A DNA stretch of 64,000 nucleotides from the IMG/VR virus record IMGVR_UViG_3300025767_001103, positions 21,751 through 85,750 of that record, one strand, 5' to 3'. A model generated the notes under the pieces. That model saw only the letters and a program-made list of their open reading frames with translations. It made no database searches and was not told the DNA's origin. This stretch comes from a virus. Shown piece after piece: positions 20,572-30,460 of this stretch. Both the position numbers and the translations under genes were made by a program. Each line of letters begins with the position of its first letter. Position 1 is the first letter of the stretch.

Positions 20572-21956
20572 GTAGTGAAACCGACAAGATAAAAAAAGTA
20601 AAAGAAATTGCAAATACAATAAGTCCTACGTTTTGTTTAGCTAAGTGGCACCACACAACAATTTACTTACACACTGGCAAAACACATAGTTGCTATCATC
20701 CTGCACCACACCATATACCTCTTGAAGAGATCGAAGCAAATCCAGCTGCACTACATAATACAATTCAAAAGAAAAAAGAACGTGCATTAATGTTAATAGG
20801 TGAAAAGCCTAAAGGGTGTCAATACTGCTGGAATGTAGAAGCACTTAGTGACACACATATTAGTGATAGACACGAACGTAATGCGGGCATTTATAATCGA
20901 CAGAGACTTGATGAAATTGTTAATAATTCTTGGGACGCTAATATTAATCCAGAATACATCGAATTAGCATTTAGTAACGAGTGCAATTTTAAGTGCGGGT
21001 ACTGTCATCCTTTGCATAGTTCTAGTTTTCGAAGTGAAATTAAAAAGTCTGGTCCTTACGAAAAAGTTAAAAATCATAGCTGTTCTATTGACTGGTTTGA
21101 AGTATTTGAAGAAGAAACTAATCCTTATGTTAAGGCATGGTGGGAATGGTGGCCTGAAGTTAGCAAAACACTAAACATTCTGCGCCTTACTGGAGGCGAA
21201 CCACTAATGCACCGAAGCACTTGGCGAATGTTTGATGAACTGCGAAACGAAGGTCGCCCAAACTTAGAACTTAATTGTAATAGTAATCTTGGTGTTAAAA
21301 CTGCACTAGTTGAGAAGCTAGCAGTAAATGTTAAAGAGTTAGTTAGTAATAAAAAGATTAAAAACTTTAAAATATTTACAAGTGTAGACACATGGGGTAA
21401 GAGAGCAGAATATATACGCACGGGTTTAGATATAAAATTGTGGGAAAAAAACTTAGAGACGTATATACATAATGCAAACGCACCAGTTAGTATTATGTGT
21501 ACATTCAATATTTTAAGTGTAACTTCGTTTACAGACTTCTTACAAAAAGTTTTAGATTGGCGAGCACAATATCAAAAAATATTAAATCCAGGCGGGTACG
21601 GCCGACGTATTAGATTCGATACTCCTTATCTAAAAGAACCGTTGCAATACGATATGATGATTTTGCCTAAAGAAGAATTCTTACCCTACTTTGATAAAAT
21701 ATTAGACTTTATTAACGACAACAAAGATGACACTGATGCTACTAAATTTACAGAGCTAGAGTATCAAAAGTTTCGACGTGTGCGCGATTATTTTGCTACA
21801 GTTAACTATGACGAAGATAAAGTTAAAGAAGGTCGCATAGATTTTTATAACTGGTTTACTGAATATGATAAAAGACGCAACGTTAATTTCTTAGAAACAT
21901 TTCCTGAAATGAACAATTTTTGGAATCACTGCAAACAGCTATCAATTCAACCATGA
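20568..21956 (+). CDS. Radical SAM protein with N-terminal twitch-type Cys domain
   Basis: A 462-residue protein. The radical SAM CxxxCxxC motif is C139-C143-C146 (CNFKCGYC), and GGEP is at 209-212. Before the radical SAM core is a Cys-containing domain (C23, C42, C84, C87, the last in GCQYCW) of the kind called N-terminal twitch, which probably holds an auxiliary iron-sulfur cluster or metal. Enzymes with SPASM or twitch domains usually modify peptides or proteins; the substrate is unknown. The Cys spacing is identical in the gene at 28918. It overlaps the glycosyltransferase-like gene upstream by 4 nt (ATGA). Confidence 0.8.
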   Translation: MSSETDKIKKVKEIANTISPTFCLAKWHHTTIYLHTGKTHSCYHPAPHHIPLEEIEANPAALHNTIQKKKERALMLIGEKPKGCQYCWNVEALSDTHISDRHERNAGIYNRQRLDEIVNNSWDANINPEYIELAFSNECNFKCGYCHPLHSSSFRSEIKKSGPYEKVKNHSCSIDWFEVFEEETNPYVKAWWEWWPEVSKTLNILRLTGGEPLMHRSTWRMFDELRNEGRPNLELNCNSNLGVKTALVEKLAVNVKELVSNKKIKNFKIFTSVDTWGKRAEYIRTGLDIKLWEKNLETYIHNANAPVSIMCTFNILSVTSFTDFLQKVLDWRAQYQKILNPGGYGRRIRFDTPYLKEPLQYDMMILPKEEFLPYFDKILDFINDNKDDTDATKFTELEYQKFRRVRDYFATVNYDEDKVKEGRIDFYNWFTEYDKRRNVNFLETFPEMNNFWNHCKQLSIQP

Positions 21957-22002
21957 TACTTTAATAGCAGATTCACTGTTACTAAATAGTATTATATGCT
22001 AG

Positions 22003-22008
22003 TATAAT
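22003..22008 (+). promoter_or_regulatory. Possible sigma-70 -10 element (TATAAT)
   Basis: A perfect TATAAT lies in the 71-base gap before the oxygenase gene; the -35 region (TTACTA, 18 bases upstream) is poor. A start about 22015 would keep the GGAAGG ribosome site that sits before TTG 22028. Confidence 0.4.
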
Positions 22009-22027
22009 GCTCCAGGAAGGAAATCTA

Positions 22028-22762
22028 TTGAAACATTTAACAGACGTGTTTAACACAGATATTTTTAAAGGAAGTCAGTCTTTTAATGATGCGACTCCAA
22101 TTCCAATGGGTGTGGTAGATAATTTTTTACCAGAAGATATTGCATTGGAAATGTATTCGGAAAGTCAATCCATAGATGATTCTCATTGGAAAACATTTAC
22201 ACGCAACGGTAGTCATATGATGGAGACTAACAAAATGGAGCTAGCTCCAGTTGCGTTTAACACACTCAATTATTTTCATAGCTCGTCTTTTTTAAAACTA
22301 TTATCAGCATATACTGGTATAGCAAGTTTAATACCAGACCCTCATTTAGTTGGCGCAGGTTATAGTAAAAGTTTTAATGGCGATATATTAAATGTACATA
22401 CAGACTTTAATTGGAATGAACAATTACAATTACACCGAGCGCTAACTCTTACTATGTACATAACACCAGGATGGCAACCTAATTGGGGCGGCGCATTAGA
22501 TTTTTATGATTCTAAAAAAGAGAATGTTATAACAACAGTAGATACATTATTCAATAGATGCCTTATTTGGAAATATAATAGATTTGGCTACCACGGATAT
22601 ACAACTCCAGTTCAGTGTCCTCAAGACAAAAATCGATCAACCTTTAGATTATTTTATTACACTAGTAATAGTACACACTTGCCAGAAGACCCTCCTCATA
22701 GAAGTCTATACTGGGTAGATGAAATAACAAATCTTCCTTATGATAAGAGAACACAAGAATGA
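22028..22762 (+). CDS. Fe(II)/2-oxoglutarate oxygenase-like protein (prolyl-hydroxylase type)
   Basis: A 244-residue protein when started at TTG 22028. This start has AGGAAGG 8-14 bases upstream; an ATG at 22007 overlaps the TATAAT element and lacks a ribosome site. The iron triad is visible as H124-x-D126 (NVHTDF) and H189 (GYHGYT), with R203 or R207 as the 2-oxoglutarate-binding Arg (RSTFRLFYYT). The double-stranded beta-helix layout is like prolyl 4-hydroxylase and Tpa1-type enzymes. It heads a run of surface-sugar-like genes and overlaps the next by 4 nt. Confidence 0.75.
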   Translation: MKHLTDVFNTDIFKGSQSFNDATPIPMGVVDNFLPEDIALEMYSESQSIDDSHWKTFTRNGSHMMETNKMELAPVAFNTLNYFHSSSFLKLLSAYTGIASLIPDPHLVGAGYSKSFNGDILNVHTDFNWNEQLQLHRALTLTMYITPGWQPNWGGALDFYDSKKENVITTVDTLFNRCLIWKYNRFGYHGYTTPVQCPQDKNRSTFRLFYYTSNSTHLPEDPPHRSLYWVDEITNLPYDKRTQE

Positions 22763-23937
22763 AAATTTACACTAAAACTGGAAATGTACACGGATATTTT
22801 GATTTTAAATTGTTTTCTAAAATATCTGAAAATCAAACATACGATTTAGGATCGATATTTTGGCACGATCAACATGATTTTACTAGAAGCGGAGTAGCTT
22901 TTAGTGATTGTCTTTATGACTCAGCTTGGAGCCATTTAAGTAATGACCGTACTTCTAAAATTTTATTATTTTATGGTGACGAATATTACAATCTGTTAGA
23001 TTTAAGACTTTGGGCAGAAACAATTAAAAACCGTAACATACATCCTGCCCAACTTTATATTGTATGTATTGACGAAAATTGGGCAGCATGGACAGCCACT
23101 GAATGTGCTAAATTAGGAATAGATGGAGTAAATGTTCAACACTTAAACTTATTAATGGAACGAGTTATAAATCAATCACCTAAGCCATTAACACATAAAT
23201 TTAGTGCATTTAGTAGGAATTATCTTGACTTTAGATTAAAGTTTTTTATTGAGCTGTTTAATAAAAATTTATTAAGAGAGTTTAATTATACCTTTAATAA
23301 TATTATGCCTTACGCCAATCCGCCAATCGTATATCCAACTAATACAATTAAACAGCATGCTGAAAAATTTGGTTATACAATCGATACTCGCTTAAAAAAG
23401 TGGATCGACAAAATACCTTATACACTAGAAGGTGATAACGTTAAAGATAAATTATCATTTGACATATATGATAAAATCTTGCAATCGGGTGTTAATGTTG
23501 TAATAGAATCTCATTTTGATCCTTTTTGGAATTTTAAAGGGCACAATCACGAAGATTTTAGACAATTTAGTCCTGCGTTTCCAACAGAAAAAACTTATAA
23601 AGCTATAGGATGCAGTAGACCGTTTATAGTAGTTTCTACTCCAGAGTTCTTAAAAGAATTTAGACAGATGGGATACAAAACATTTTCTCCTTACATTGAT
23701 GAAACTTATGATACTATCGTGAATGATAACGACCGTATGCATGCAATTGTTAACGAAGTTAATCGTATAGCAAAATTGCCACCTGATGAATATAATCTAT
23801 TAATAGCAGAATGTGAAAAAATTGCTAATTATAATCTTTTGGTTATGCAAAAAGCAAAAGATAATGTTGAACTTACTAACAATTTTGATTGGGTTAATCA
23901 GCTTGTTAATAAAAAGTTTCCGATGTATCAGAAATGA
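22759..23937 (+). CDS. GT-B glycosyltransferase-like protein
   Basis: A 392-residue protein. The C-terminal third carries TEKTYKAIGCSRPFIV and GYKTFSPYIDETYD, matching the gene at 25644 (SEKTFKPIACYHPFII, GYKTFSPYIDESYD). A conserved E-K-T/F followed by a hydrophobic strand is like the donor-binding domain of fucosyltransferase or exostosin-like GT-B proteins, but the match is to the pattern only. The N-terminal two thirds is not recognisable. It overlaps the upstream oxygenase and the downstream SGNH gene by 4 nt each. Confidence 0.45.
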   Translation: MKIYTKTGNVHGYFDFKLFSKISENQTYDLGSIFWHDQHDFTRSGVAFSDCLYDSAWSHLSNDRTSKILLFYGDEYYNLLDLRLWAETIKNRNIHPAQLYIVCIDENWAAWTATECAKLGIDGVNVQHLNLLMERVINQSPKPLTHKFSAFSRNYLDFRLKFFIELFNKNLLREFNYTFNNIMPYANPPIVYPTNTIKQHAEKFGYTIDTRLKKWIDKIPYTLEGDNVKDKLSFDIYDKILQSGVNVVIESHFDPFWNFKGHNHEDFRQFSPAFPTEKTYKAIGCSRPFIVVSTPEFLKEFRQMGYKTFSPYIDETYDTIVNDNDRMHAIVNEVNRIAKLPPDEYNLLIAECEKIANYNLLVMQKAKDNVELTNNFDWVNQLVNKKFPMYQK

Positions 23938-24623
23938 AAAAAAATAAATTTAAAAAAAAGTTAATTGTGCTAGGATGTAGTATTACTCATCACGCCCCCG
24001 GCTGGGCAGCCTGTCTTTCAAAAATTATAGATATGCCATTATTAAATCTTGCTGAAAGTTCTGGATCTAACGCTTTGCAACGATATCGCCTTCAAGAAAA
24101 TTTATTTAATAACAGAATTACCAGCGATGATATAATTATATGGCAAATAACTGGATTAACTAGACGTTATAAGAGAATGGAAGACAATGATAACTCTCGA
24201 GATATACTAATAAACGACAATTCATTAGAAACTCAATCAAGTATTATAACATCTAAAAATATTTTTGATAAACAACACCGCATAGATTTATTATCTCATT
24301 CACTCCATGTTCAAACCAATACAATGTTGGACATTGAACAAGAACTTGAAAATCTTTTATTTTATATTATTGCTGCTAAAAAAATAACACCTAACACGTT
24401 TGTGGTTTATGGATGGGACACTGTAATGCCTATACGTTATAAACAAATATTTTCTCAACAGTTAGCTAACCATGATATTAAAATATTTACACAATCCATC
24501 GTTAATTGGTGTAGTGAGAAAAAATTAGAGTTTCATCCAGATAATGTTCACCCAAAAAGCGAATCATATCAACAATATGTTAATGACTACATGCACCCTC
24601 AGCTAATGTCATTTTTAAAATAG
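23934..24623 (+). CDS. SGNH-type hydrolase-like protein
   Basis: A 229-residue protein. Block I is GCSITHH (Ser16 as the likely nucleophile), block II is NLAESSGSN, block III is DIIIWQITG in place of the usual GxND, and the end has HPDNVHPKS with the D-x-x-H pair. SGNH enzymes are esterases or acyltransferases, often acting on O-acetyl groups of sugars. It has no signal peptide, so it acts in the cytoplasm or is carried in the particle. It is the first of three such genes in 5 kb, each next to sugar-related genes. Confidence 0.65.
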   Translation: MKKNKFKKKLIVLGCSITHHAPGWAACLSKIIDMPLLNLAESSGSNALQRYRLQENLFNNRITSDDIIIWQITGLTRRYKRMEDNDNSRDILINDNSLETQSSIITSKNIFDKQHRIDLLSHSLHVQTNTMLDIEQELENLLFYIIAAKKITPNTFVVYGWDTVMPIRYKQIFSQQLANHDIKIFTQSIVNWCSEKKLEFHPDNVHPKSESYQQYVNDYMHPQLMSFLK

Positions 24624-24641
24624 AATAATTAAGGAAAGAAC

Positions 24642-25643
24642 ATGCGTATTTTTATAACAGGCATAGCAGGATTTTTAGGAAGTCATCTAGCTGATCGCAT
24701 GATTGAATTAGGTCATGAAGTTTCAGGCAATGATACTCTTATCGGCGGCTATGAAGATAATGTAAATCACAAAGCTACTTTATACAAAGTAGATTGTTGT
24801 GATAGAGAGCGTATGGCTGACATAATGAAAGGCGTTGATATTGTTGTACATACTGCTGCAACTGCTCACGAAGGACTAAGTGTAGTAAGTCCAGATTTTA
24901 TTACTAAAAATATATTTCAAGCAACTGTTGCTACTGTTAGTGCAGCACTAGAAAATAAAGTAAAACGATTTGTGTATTGCACTAGTATGGCACGATACGG
25001 CGGACAAACAATACCATTTCATGAAGAACAAACTCCTGCGCCAGTTGATCCTTACGGCATTGCAAAAGTAGCAGGCGAACAAGTATTAATAACACTTAGC
25101 GAAGTGCATGGAATGGAGTGGAATATTGCTGTACCTCATAATATAGTTGGACCAAGACAACGGTACGATGATCCGTTCCGTAATGTTATGAGTATAATGA
25201 TTAATAGAAATTTACAAGGTAAGCCTTCTATTATATACGGTGATGGACAACAAACAAGATGTTTTAGTTATGTAGACGACTGTATACAGTGTCTCGAAAA
25301 ACTTACTCTAGATGAAAACATTGTAAATCAAATTGTAAACATAGGCCCAGATGAAGGTACTATTACAATTAAAGATTTAGCATCGCTGGTGGCTAATAAA
25401 ACAGGCTGCAACTTAGATCCTATACACGTAGATGATAGGCCTCAAGAAGTTAAGCATGCAATGTGTAGTGCAAACAAAGCAAGAAAACTTTTAAATTATG
25501 AAACAACAACTGATTTAGAAACAGCAGTTGAGCACACAATTAATTACATTAAAGCTCGCGGCACAAAACCTTTTGATTATACTTTTCCATTAGAAATTGT
25601 AAATTCTAGGACACCAAAAACATGGAAGGATAGGTTAATTTAA
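24642..25643 (+). CDS. NAD-dependent sugar epimerase/dehydratase (extended SDR)
   Basis: A 333-residue protein, the normal length for extended short-chain dehydrogenases. The Rossmann motif GIAGFLG is at residues 7-13, a catalytic Ser lies in CTSMARYGG and Tyr/Lys in DPYGIAK. NIVGPRQRYDDPF and TRCFSYVDD are typical of nucleotide-sugar 4-epimerases and dehydratases. AAGGA precedes the ATG. It would supply a modified sugar nucleotide to the surrounding transferase-like proteins. The exact substrate cannot be told. Confidence 0.8.
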   Translation: MRIFITGIAGFLGSHLADRMIELGHEVSGNDTLIGGYEDNVNHKATLYKVDCCDRERMADIMKGVDIVVHTAATAHEGLSVVSPDFITKNIFQATVATVSAALENKVKRFVYCTSMARYGGQTIPFHEEQTPAPVDPYGIAKVAGEQVLITLSEVHGMEWNIAVPHNIVGPRQRYDDPFRNVMSIMINRNLQGKPSIIYGDGQQTRCFSYVDDCIQCLEKLTLDENIVNQIVNIGPDEGTITIKDLASLVANKTGCNLDPIHVDDRPQEVKHAMCSANKARKLLNYETTTDLETAVEHTINYIKARGTKPFDYTFPLEIVNSRTPKTWKDRLI

Positions 25644-26957
25644 ATGAGATTTGTATTTGAATCTATGAGACTTGGTGAATTTAAAAATTTAATTAAGTGT
25701 CCCGACAAAAACCCGTCAGGCATTCGACGATTTACTCCTAGTCCAGTAATTGCTGAATTAATGGTTGCCCAATCTTATGAACAAAATAGTAGACATATAC
25801 TTACTACTGAACGTGTTAAAGGGGAAATTTATATTATTGCAACTGGAGTTGCACATGCACCTTGGGACTGGTGCGGTCCTGACAGCACAGGACTAGGATT
25901 TAATGAAAGACATCCTAACAGACAAACGTTATTTGCTTATATAAATAAAAAATATTTAAAATCATTACGTAAAGGTATGGCTTATTTATTAATTGATCAG
26001 TCTCACGAAGGTTATCAAACTGATTGGCTATGGAGTTGGTTTCATAATAATTGTAAAACTTATGGTATTAATCCTAAACAAATTATATATGTTACTGGTA
26101 ATTTAGATTGTAAAGATCAATATGATGAATGGTCTAAGGAGTGTTTACCAGAAAATAAAATGTTAGTAGTACCATATCCTCATTTTGAATCTGTGATATC
26201 TAATATTTTAAACTCTGATCTTAAAAAGTATCCTAGTTTTGCCCAGCAAATAGAGTACAAGCAGTCCAACTTAGACTCTATAAAAACATATAGTGCCTTA
26301 CAAAAACGTGCTAGGCCTCATCGTGCTTGGTTTTTTAAACACTTATCGGATGCTAATTTATTAGAAGCTGGCATAAACAGTATGAATAAGTTTAAAATGG
26401 GCGAAGCTACTTATGAAGGTAAGATCATGTCAGACGAGGAATACAATAGCGTAATTCATAAGTTGCCAATGTTGCCGCCAGACACCGGAAAAAAAGGATT
26501 AAAGGGATTTGCAGATCAGGATTGCGGTCACTATCTAACAAAGTTTAATGATGAAATAATGTTAGATACATGGTTAACTGTTATTAGCGAAGCGTCATTT
26601 GGCGAAAGTGAACACGAATGTTTTCTTAGTGAAAAAACCTTTAAACCTATCGCATGTTACCATCCTTTTATAATAGCAGGAAATAGACTTTCACTCCATC
26701 GATTAAGAGAGTTAGGATATAAGACATTTAGTCCTTATATTGATGAAAGTTACGATATGCTAACCACATGGCCAAGAATGGCTGCAATTACTAAAGAAAT
26801 AGCTAGAATAAACAATATGTCGCCTGAGGATAAGTTAAACTGGTTTAACGGCGTGAAGCATATTTTAGATCATAATTACGAACTTCTAAAATCAAGATCA
26901 AGTAAAACTTCTTCGACATATTTAAAGGTTATAGAAGATCATATAACTAAGGAATAA
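25644..26957 (+). CDS. GT-B glycosyltransferase-like protein, paralogue of 22759
   Basis: A 437-residue protein that starts directly after the epimerase stop. Residues ~330-400 (SEKTFKPIACYHPF, LRELGYKTFSPYIDESYD) are clearly homologous to the gene at 22759. The N-terminal half has no recognisable signature. Both paralogues are adjacent to SGNH hydrolase genes, suggesting a duplicated two-gene unit that flanks the epimerase. A sugar-transfer role is inferred from context and a weak fold pattern. Confidence 0.45.
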   Translation: MRFVFESMRLGEFKNLIKCPDKNPSGIRRFTPSPVIAELMVAQSYEQNSRHILTTERVKGEIYIIATGVAHAPWDWCGPDSTGLGFNERHPNRQTLFAYINKKYLKSLRKGMAYLLIDQSHEGYQTDWLWSWFHNNCKTYGINPKQIIYVTGNLDCKDQYDEWSKECLPENKMLVVPYPHFESVISNILNSDLKKYPSFAQQIEYKQSNLDSIKTYSALQKRARPHRAWFFKHLSDANLLEAGINSMNKFKMGEATYEGKIMSDEEYNSVIHKLPMLPPDTGKKGLKGFADQDCGHYLTKFNDEIMLDTWLTVISEASFGESEHECFLSEKTFKPIACYHPFIIAGNRLSLHRLRELGYKTFSPYIDESYDMLTTWPRMAAITKEIARINNMSPEDKLNWFNGVKHILDHNYELLKSRSSKTSSTYLKVIEDHITKE

Positions 26958-26959
26958 AA

Positions 26960-27991
26960 ATGTATAAAGAGCAAGTAAGCAAAATAACAAAAGATTTAAA
27001 AAGAACTAAAAAAGCAATTATTGCAATTGGGTGTTCGTTTGTACAAGGTCAAGGAGCAGTCGATGACGAATTATATCAAGACTACACTTGGGAATATCAT
27101 GAAGGACGTCCGCTTACAATAGATCTTACTTACAAACAACGCAAACGACTGTTAAAAGGTTATTCTAATCTTAAATTAAATGGATTGACAGCAGCAGCTA
27201 GTAACATAGATTTTACTATGATGGAGTATGATAATGCATTTGTTAATGTATTGTGTAACAAATATTTTAATAAGTCGTACACTCCGATTAATTTAGGAAT
27301 CAGAGGTTGCGGCAATCGAGCTTCAATTAAAGAATTATATATGTACCCTGAAATTAGCTATGATGATTTACAAGAAATTATAGTTTTGTATGCTCCTAGT
27401 GGTCTTGAAAGATTTGATTTCATTAATGATCAAGCAGAAGACCATTTTAATTGGAAAGCGATGTGGCCACATTACGAACATATGGAAGAAGATAATTCTA
27501 GACTTCCTTTATGGAAAGGGTATGGTCAATTATTACATAGTGATAAATTTGAAGTATTAGAACAAATTGCACACGTACAAGAATTATTGACATGGTGCAA
27601 ATATAGGAACGCAAGATTAGTAATTACGCCAGGATTTGATAGAAGATACGACAAAGCATATTTTAACGAATGTTTGTCAACGCAAGTAGAACGAAAAAAC
27701 GAGATATTTGTAAAGTCTGATAAACCCATTTTTGGAAAAAGTAGAAGTGACAAATCTCATTTAATAGATTTGTTTCCGTGGTCCAGCATGTTTAAGCCTG
27801 CAGGATTTGATACGTTTGCAGACTTGGTAATTTCTAAAGAAGATAAATTAGAAGATAAACTAGATCATTATGGACAGTTTTTAGGCAAAGGATCGCCAGA
27901 CAAATGGATAACACCTTGTTCTCATCCTAGTCAGAAAGGACACGATTTATTTGCAAGTTGCTTATATACACATATAGCTGGAAAAACTTAA
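26960..27991 (+). CDS. SGNH-type hydrolase-like protein (second copy)
   Basis: A 343-residue protein. Block I is IAIGCSFVQG (Ser26), block II is NLGIRGCGN, block III is the APSGLER strand, and block V is PCSHPSQKGHD near the C-terminus, supplying the catalytic His. It is longer than the first copy because of an insertion between blocks I and II. It starts two bases after the upstream stop. The substrate is unknown. Confidence 0.6.
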   Translation: MYKEQVSKITKDLKRTKKAIIAIGCSFVQGQGAVDDELYQDYTWEYHEGRPLTIDLTYKQRKRLLKGYSNLKLNGLTAAASNIDFTMMEYDNAFVNVLCNKYFNKSYTPINLGIRGCGNRASIKELYMYPEISYDDLQEIIVLYAPSGLERFDFINDQAEDHFNWKAMWPHYEHMEEDNSRLPLWKGYGQLLHSDKFEVLEQIAHVQELLTWCKYRNARLVITPGFDRRYDKAYFNECLSTQVERKNEIFVKSDKPIFGKSRSDKSHLIDLFPWSSMFKPAGFDTFADLVISKEDKLEDKLDHYGQFLGKGSPDKWITPCSHPSQKGHDLFASCLYTHIAGKT

Positions 27992-27994
27992 AAA

Positions 27995-28921
27995 ATGAAA
28001 AAGAGAAAAAATAAAATGAAAAATGCAGGTTGGGGATCACCTGCCACTGATACTATTTCTATGGATGCTAGTCTAATTGAAAATGAATTACCAGTACGAA
28101 AATTTTCTGACGGTCAATTCAATGGGCCCGACGGCCCTGGAATTGTTCCTTTTCCTGGATATCTTAATAATCCTAAGTTTCCATTCGGATCAGTTTTTCC
28201 CAAAGTAGCCGGCGTATACAGTTGGATGCAAGGAGATAGCGAAGAAAATTTTGTAAAACATAAGCGTACACAGCCAGCTACGTGGAAATATTTAACTAAA
28301 CCGATTACTTACACAATTAACAGCCACGGATACAGAGCGCCTGAATGGAAAGACATTGATTGGAAAAACTCTGTGGTATTGTTTGGCGATTCTTGTACGT
28401 ACGGTATTGGAGTGTCCGATGAGGAAACTATTGGATTCCAGTTAGCGCAATTATTAGGTAGACCGGTGATTAATTTAGGAGTAGGTGGTGGCTCAAATAC
28501 TTTAATGATACACAACGCTACTCATTTGCTAGAATATTTTCCAACTCCGTACGCAGTAGCAAATATTTGGAGCACAACTAATAGATTTAGATTTTTTACA
28601 GAATTTCATACGTATGATGCAGGAGCATGGGACCGAAACGCTGTTAAAGTAAGTGAACACACAGATGTTAGTAAGTTATGGAAACTTACGTTTGCAGATC
28701 CTACGCACGAGTTAGGACTTGCGTTCTATGAAGGAAAAATAGCAAAAGCTATATGGCAAGATAGAACAAAATATGCTAGTTTATCATTTTTTGGAGACTC
28801 TGCACATTATACTAGATCTGATCAATATTTTGTAATAGATAACAAGGCCAGGGACTTAGTACATCCTGGAGAAGAAAGTTGTAGAAAAGTGGCACAATTT
28901 TTATATGGAAAATTTAAATGA
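27995..28921 (+). CDS. SGNH-type hydrolase-like protein (third copy)
   Basis: A 308-residue protein, the clearest of the three. It has FGDSCTYGIG (Ser133), NLGVGGGSN as block II and DLVHPGEES supplying the Asp-x-x-His pair. Before block I is NSHGYRAPEW, a segment often found ahead of SGNH domains that act on acylated polysaccharides. The first ~15 residues are Lys-rich and not a signal peptide. It overlaps the following radical SAM gene by 4 nt (ATGA). Confidence 0.7.
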   Translation: MKKRKNKMKNAGWGSPATDTISMDASLIENELPVRKFSDGQFNGPDGPGIVPFPGYLNNPKFPFGSVFPKVAGVYSWMQGDSEENFVKHKRTQPATWKYLTKPITYTINSHGYRAPEWKDIDWKNSVVLFGDSCTYGIGVSDEETIGFQLAQLLGRPVINLGVGGGSNTLMIHNATHLLEYFPTPYAVANIWSTTNRFRFFTEFHTYDAGAWDRNAVKVSEHTDVSKLWKLTFADPTHELGLAFYEGKIAKAIWQDRTKYASLSFFGDSAHYTRSDQYFVIDNKARDLVHPGEESCRKVAQFLYGKFK

Positions 28922-30435
28922 GTGATTATAATAAATCAGCAGATATAGCAGAAGCACAATTAAAGCGTATTTCGCCAAGCATGTGTTATGCTAAGTGGGC
29001 ACAAATGTCTATGCATTTAACCAACGGCACCACGCATAGTTGTTATCATCCCCCGCTACATAAAATTGATGTTACGGAAATATTAGACAATCCAAGTGCG
29101 TTACATAATACTAAGCAAAAAAAACAAGAACGCAAAGAAATGCTAGCAGGCAAGAGGCCCGATGGATGTTCATATTGCTGGAAGATTGAAGACCAAGGCG
29201 ACCGAAGTGACAGAATTTATCGTAGCGGCGAACAATGGGCTCAAAATGCTAAAACTGATATAATCGAATCATTAGATACCGGCGATGTTATACCGCGTTA
29301 TGTAGAAGTAAATTTTAATCAAGCATGTAATTTAAAATGTTCGTATTGCAGTCCGCACCTAAGTACTACATGGGAAGAAGAAGTAAACAAGTTTGGCCCG
29401 TACAATGTTGTAGATGATAAAGGTGAAGAAGTTGAACATAATAATATCGAGTATCTAACAACTGAAGGATTAATGCCGCTGAAAAGCAAGCAAGCAGATA
29501 ATCCGTATGTAACAGCATTTTGGAAATGGTGGCCAGACTTATACAAGAAGCTTGAAGTATTTCGTATTACAGGCGGCGAACCTCTAATGGATGTTAATAC
29601 TTTTAAAGTACTTGACTATATCTATGAAAATCCTAACGCATGGCTAGAAGTTAGTGTAACTAGTAATTTTTGTCCCCCTAAGCCCGAGCTAATGACTAAG
29701 TTTATCGACAAGTTAAAGAGATTAGAAGAAATACAAATTTGGAAGGACGACGATCGATTTAATCCTGGTTCAGGTAACAACTGGTATGTTAATATGGCAT
29801 TAAAGAATGTTGCTGTATTTGTTAGTGTTGATTCTGTAGACGAACAAGCCGAGTACATTAGAACAGGACTTGACTATAGTGTTATGAAAAAAAATGTAGA
29901 TACCTTTTTAACAGAAACTAATAACACAACAATGACGTTTATTAATACATTTAATGCTCTAAGTATTCCTAAGTTTAAAAACTTTTTAGAATACATACTT
30001 AAATTAAGAACACAGTACAGCAAAGATAATCAAGGAACAAAGTATATTCCCATACATGATCCTTATAGTACACACAACGATTATGAAATACATCCACGCC
30101 AGCGCATTTGGTTCGATATCCCAATACTGAGAAATCCTGCCTGGCAAGCAATACATATTTTGCCAAAAGAGTTTGATCATTATCTAGAAGAGGCAATTGC
30201 ATTTATGAAAGCAAATGCAAATACTGATAACTTTGTAGGATTTTATGACTTTGAAATTGAAAAAGCAGAACGTAATTTGGCAGCATTAAAAGCAAGAAAT
30301 TTAAGTAGTCCGGAAGCACTCGAAAGAAATCGTCGCAACTTAGTTAAGTATTTTGATCAACACGATGCTCGCCGAGGCACAAATTTTTGTAAAACCTTTC
30401 CTGAGTTTGCCGAACTGTATAATCAATACTCTTGA
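28918..30435 (+). CDS. Radical SAM protein with N-terminal twitch-type Cys domain (second copy)
   Basis: A 505-residue protein, paralogous to the gene at 20568. It has C137-C141-C144 (CNLKCSYC), GGEP at 219-222 and N-terminal Cys at positions 23, 42, 84 and 87, exactly the positions of the earlier copy. It differs by an insertion after the radical SAM motif and another around residue 260. The C-terminal segment (EYIRTGLDYSVMKKN) is shared. Next on the strand is a glycosyltransferase-like gene related to the one beside the first copy. Confidence 0.8.
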   Translation: MSDYNKSADIAEAQLKRISPSMCYAKWAQMSMHLTNGTTHSCYHPPLHKIDVTEILDNPSALHNTKQKKQERKEMLAGKRPDGCSYCWKIEDQGDRSDRIYRSGEQWAQNAKTDIIESLDTGDVIPRYVEVNFNQACNLKCSYCSPHLSTTWEEEVNKFGPYNVVDDKGEEVEHNNIEYLTTEGLMPLKSKQADNPYVTAFWKWWPDLYKKLEVFRITGGEPLMDVNTFKVLDYIYENPNAWLEVSVTSNFCPPKPELMTKFIDKLKRLEEIQIWKDDDRFNPGSGNNWYVNMALKNVAVFVSVDSVDEQAEYIRTGLDYSVMKKNVDTFLTETNNTTMTFINTFNALSIPKFKNFLEYILKLRTQYSKDNQGTKYIPIHDPYSTHNDYEIHPRQRIWFDIPILRNPAWQAIHILPKEFDHYLEEAIAFMKANANTDNFVGFYDFEIEKAERNLAALKARNLSSPEALERNRRNLVKYFDQHDARRGTNFCKTFPEFAELYNQYS

Positions 30436-30460
30436 CATATACAATAATGAATGTTATAAT
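30432..30460 (+). promoter_or_regulatory. Perfect sigma-70 promoter, TTGACA-17-TATAAT
   Basis: TTGACA at 30432-30437 and TATAAT at 30455-30460 are both exact consensus, with an optimal 17-base spacer. The expected transcription start (30466-30468) coincides with the ATG at 30466, so the transcript would be leaderless or serve mainly the downstream radical SAM genes. Confidence 0.8.
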
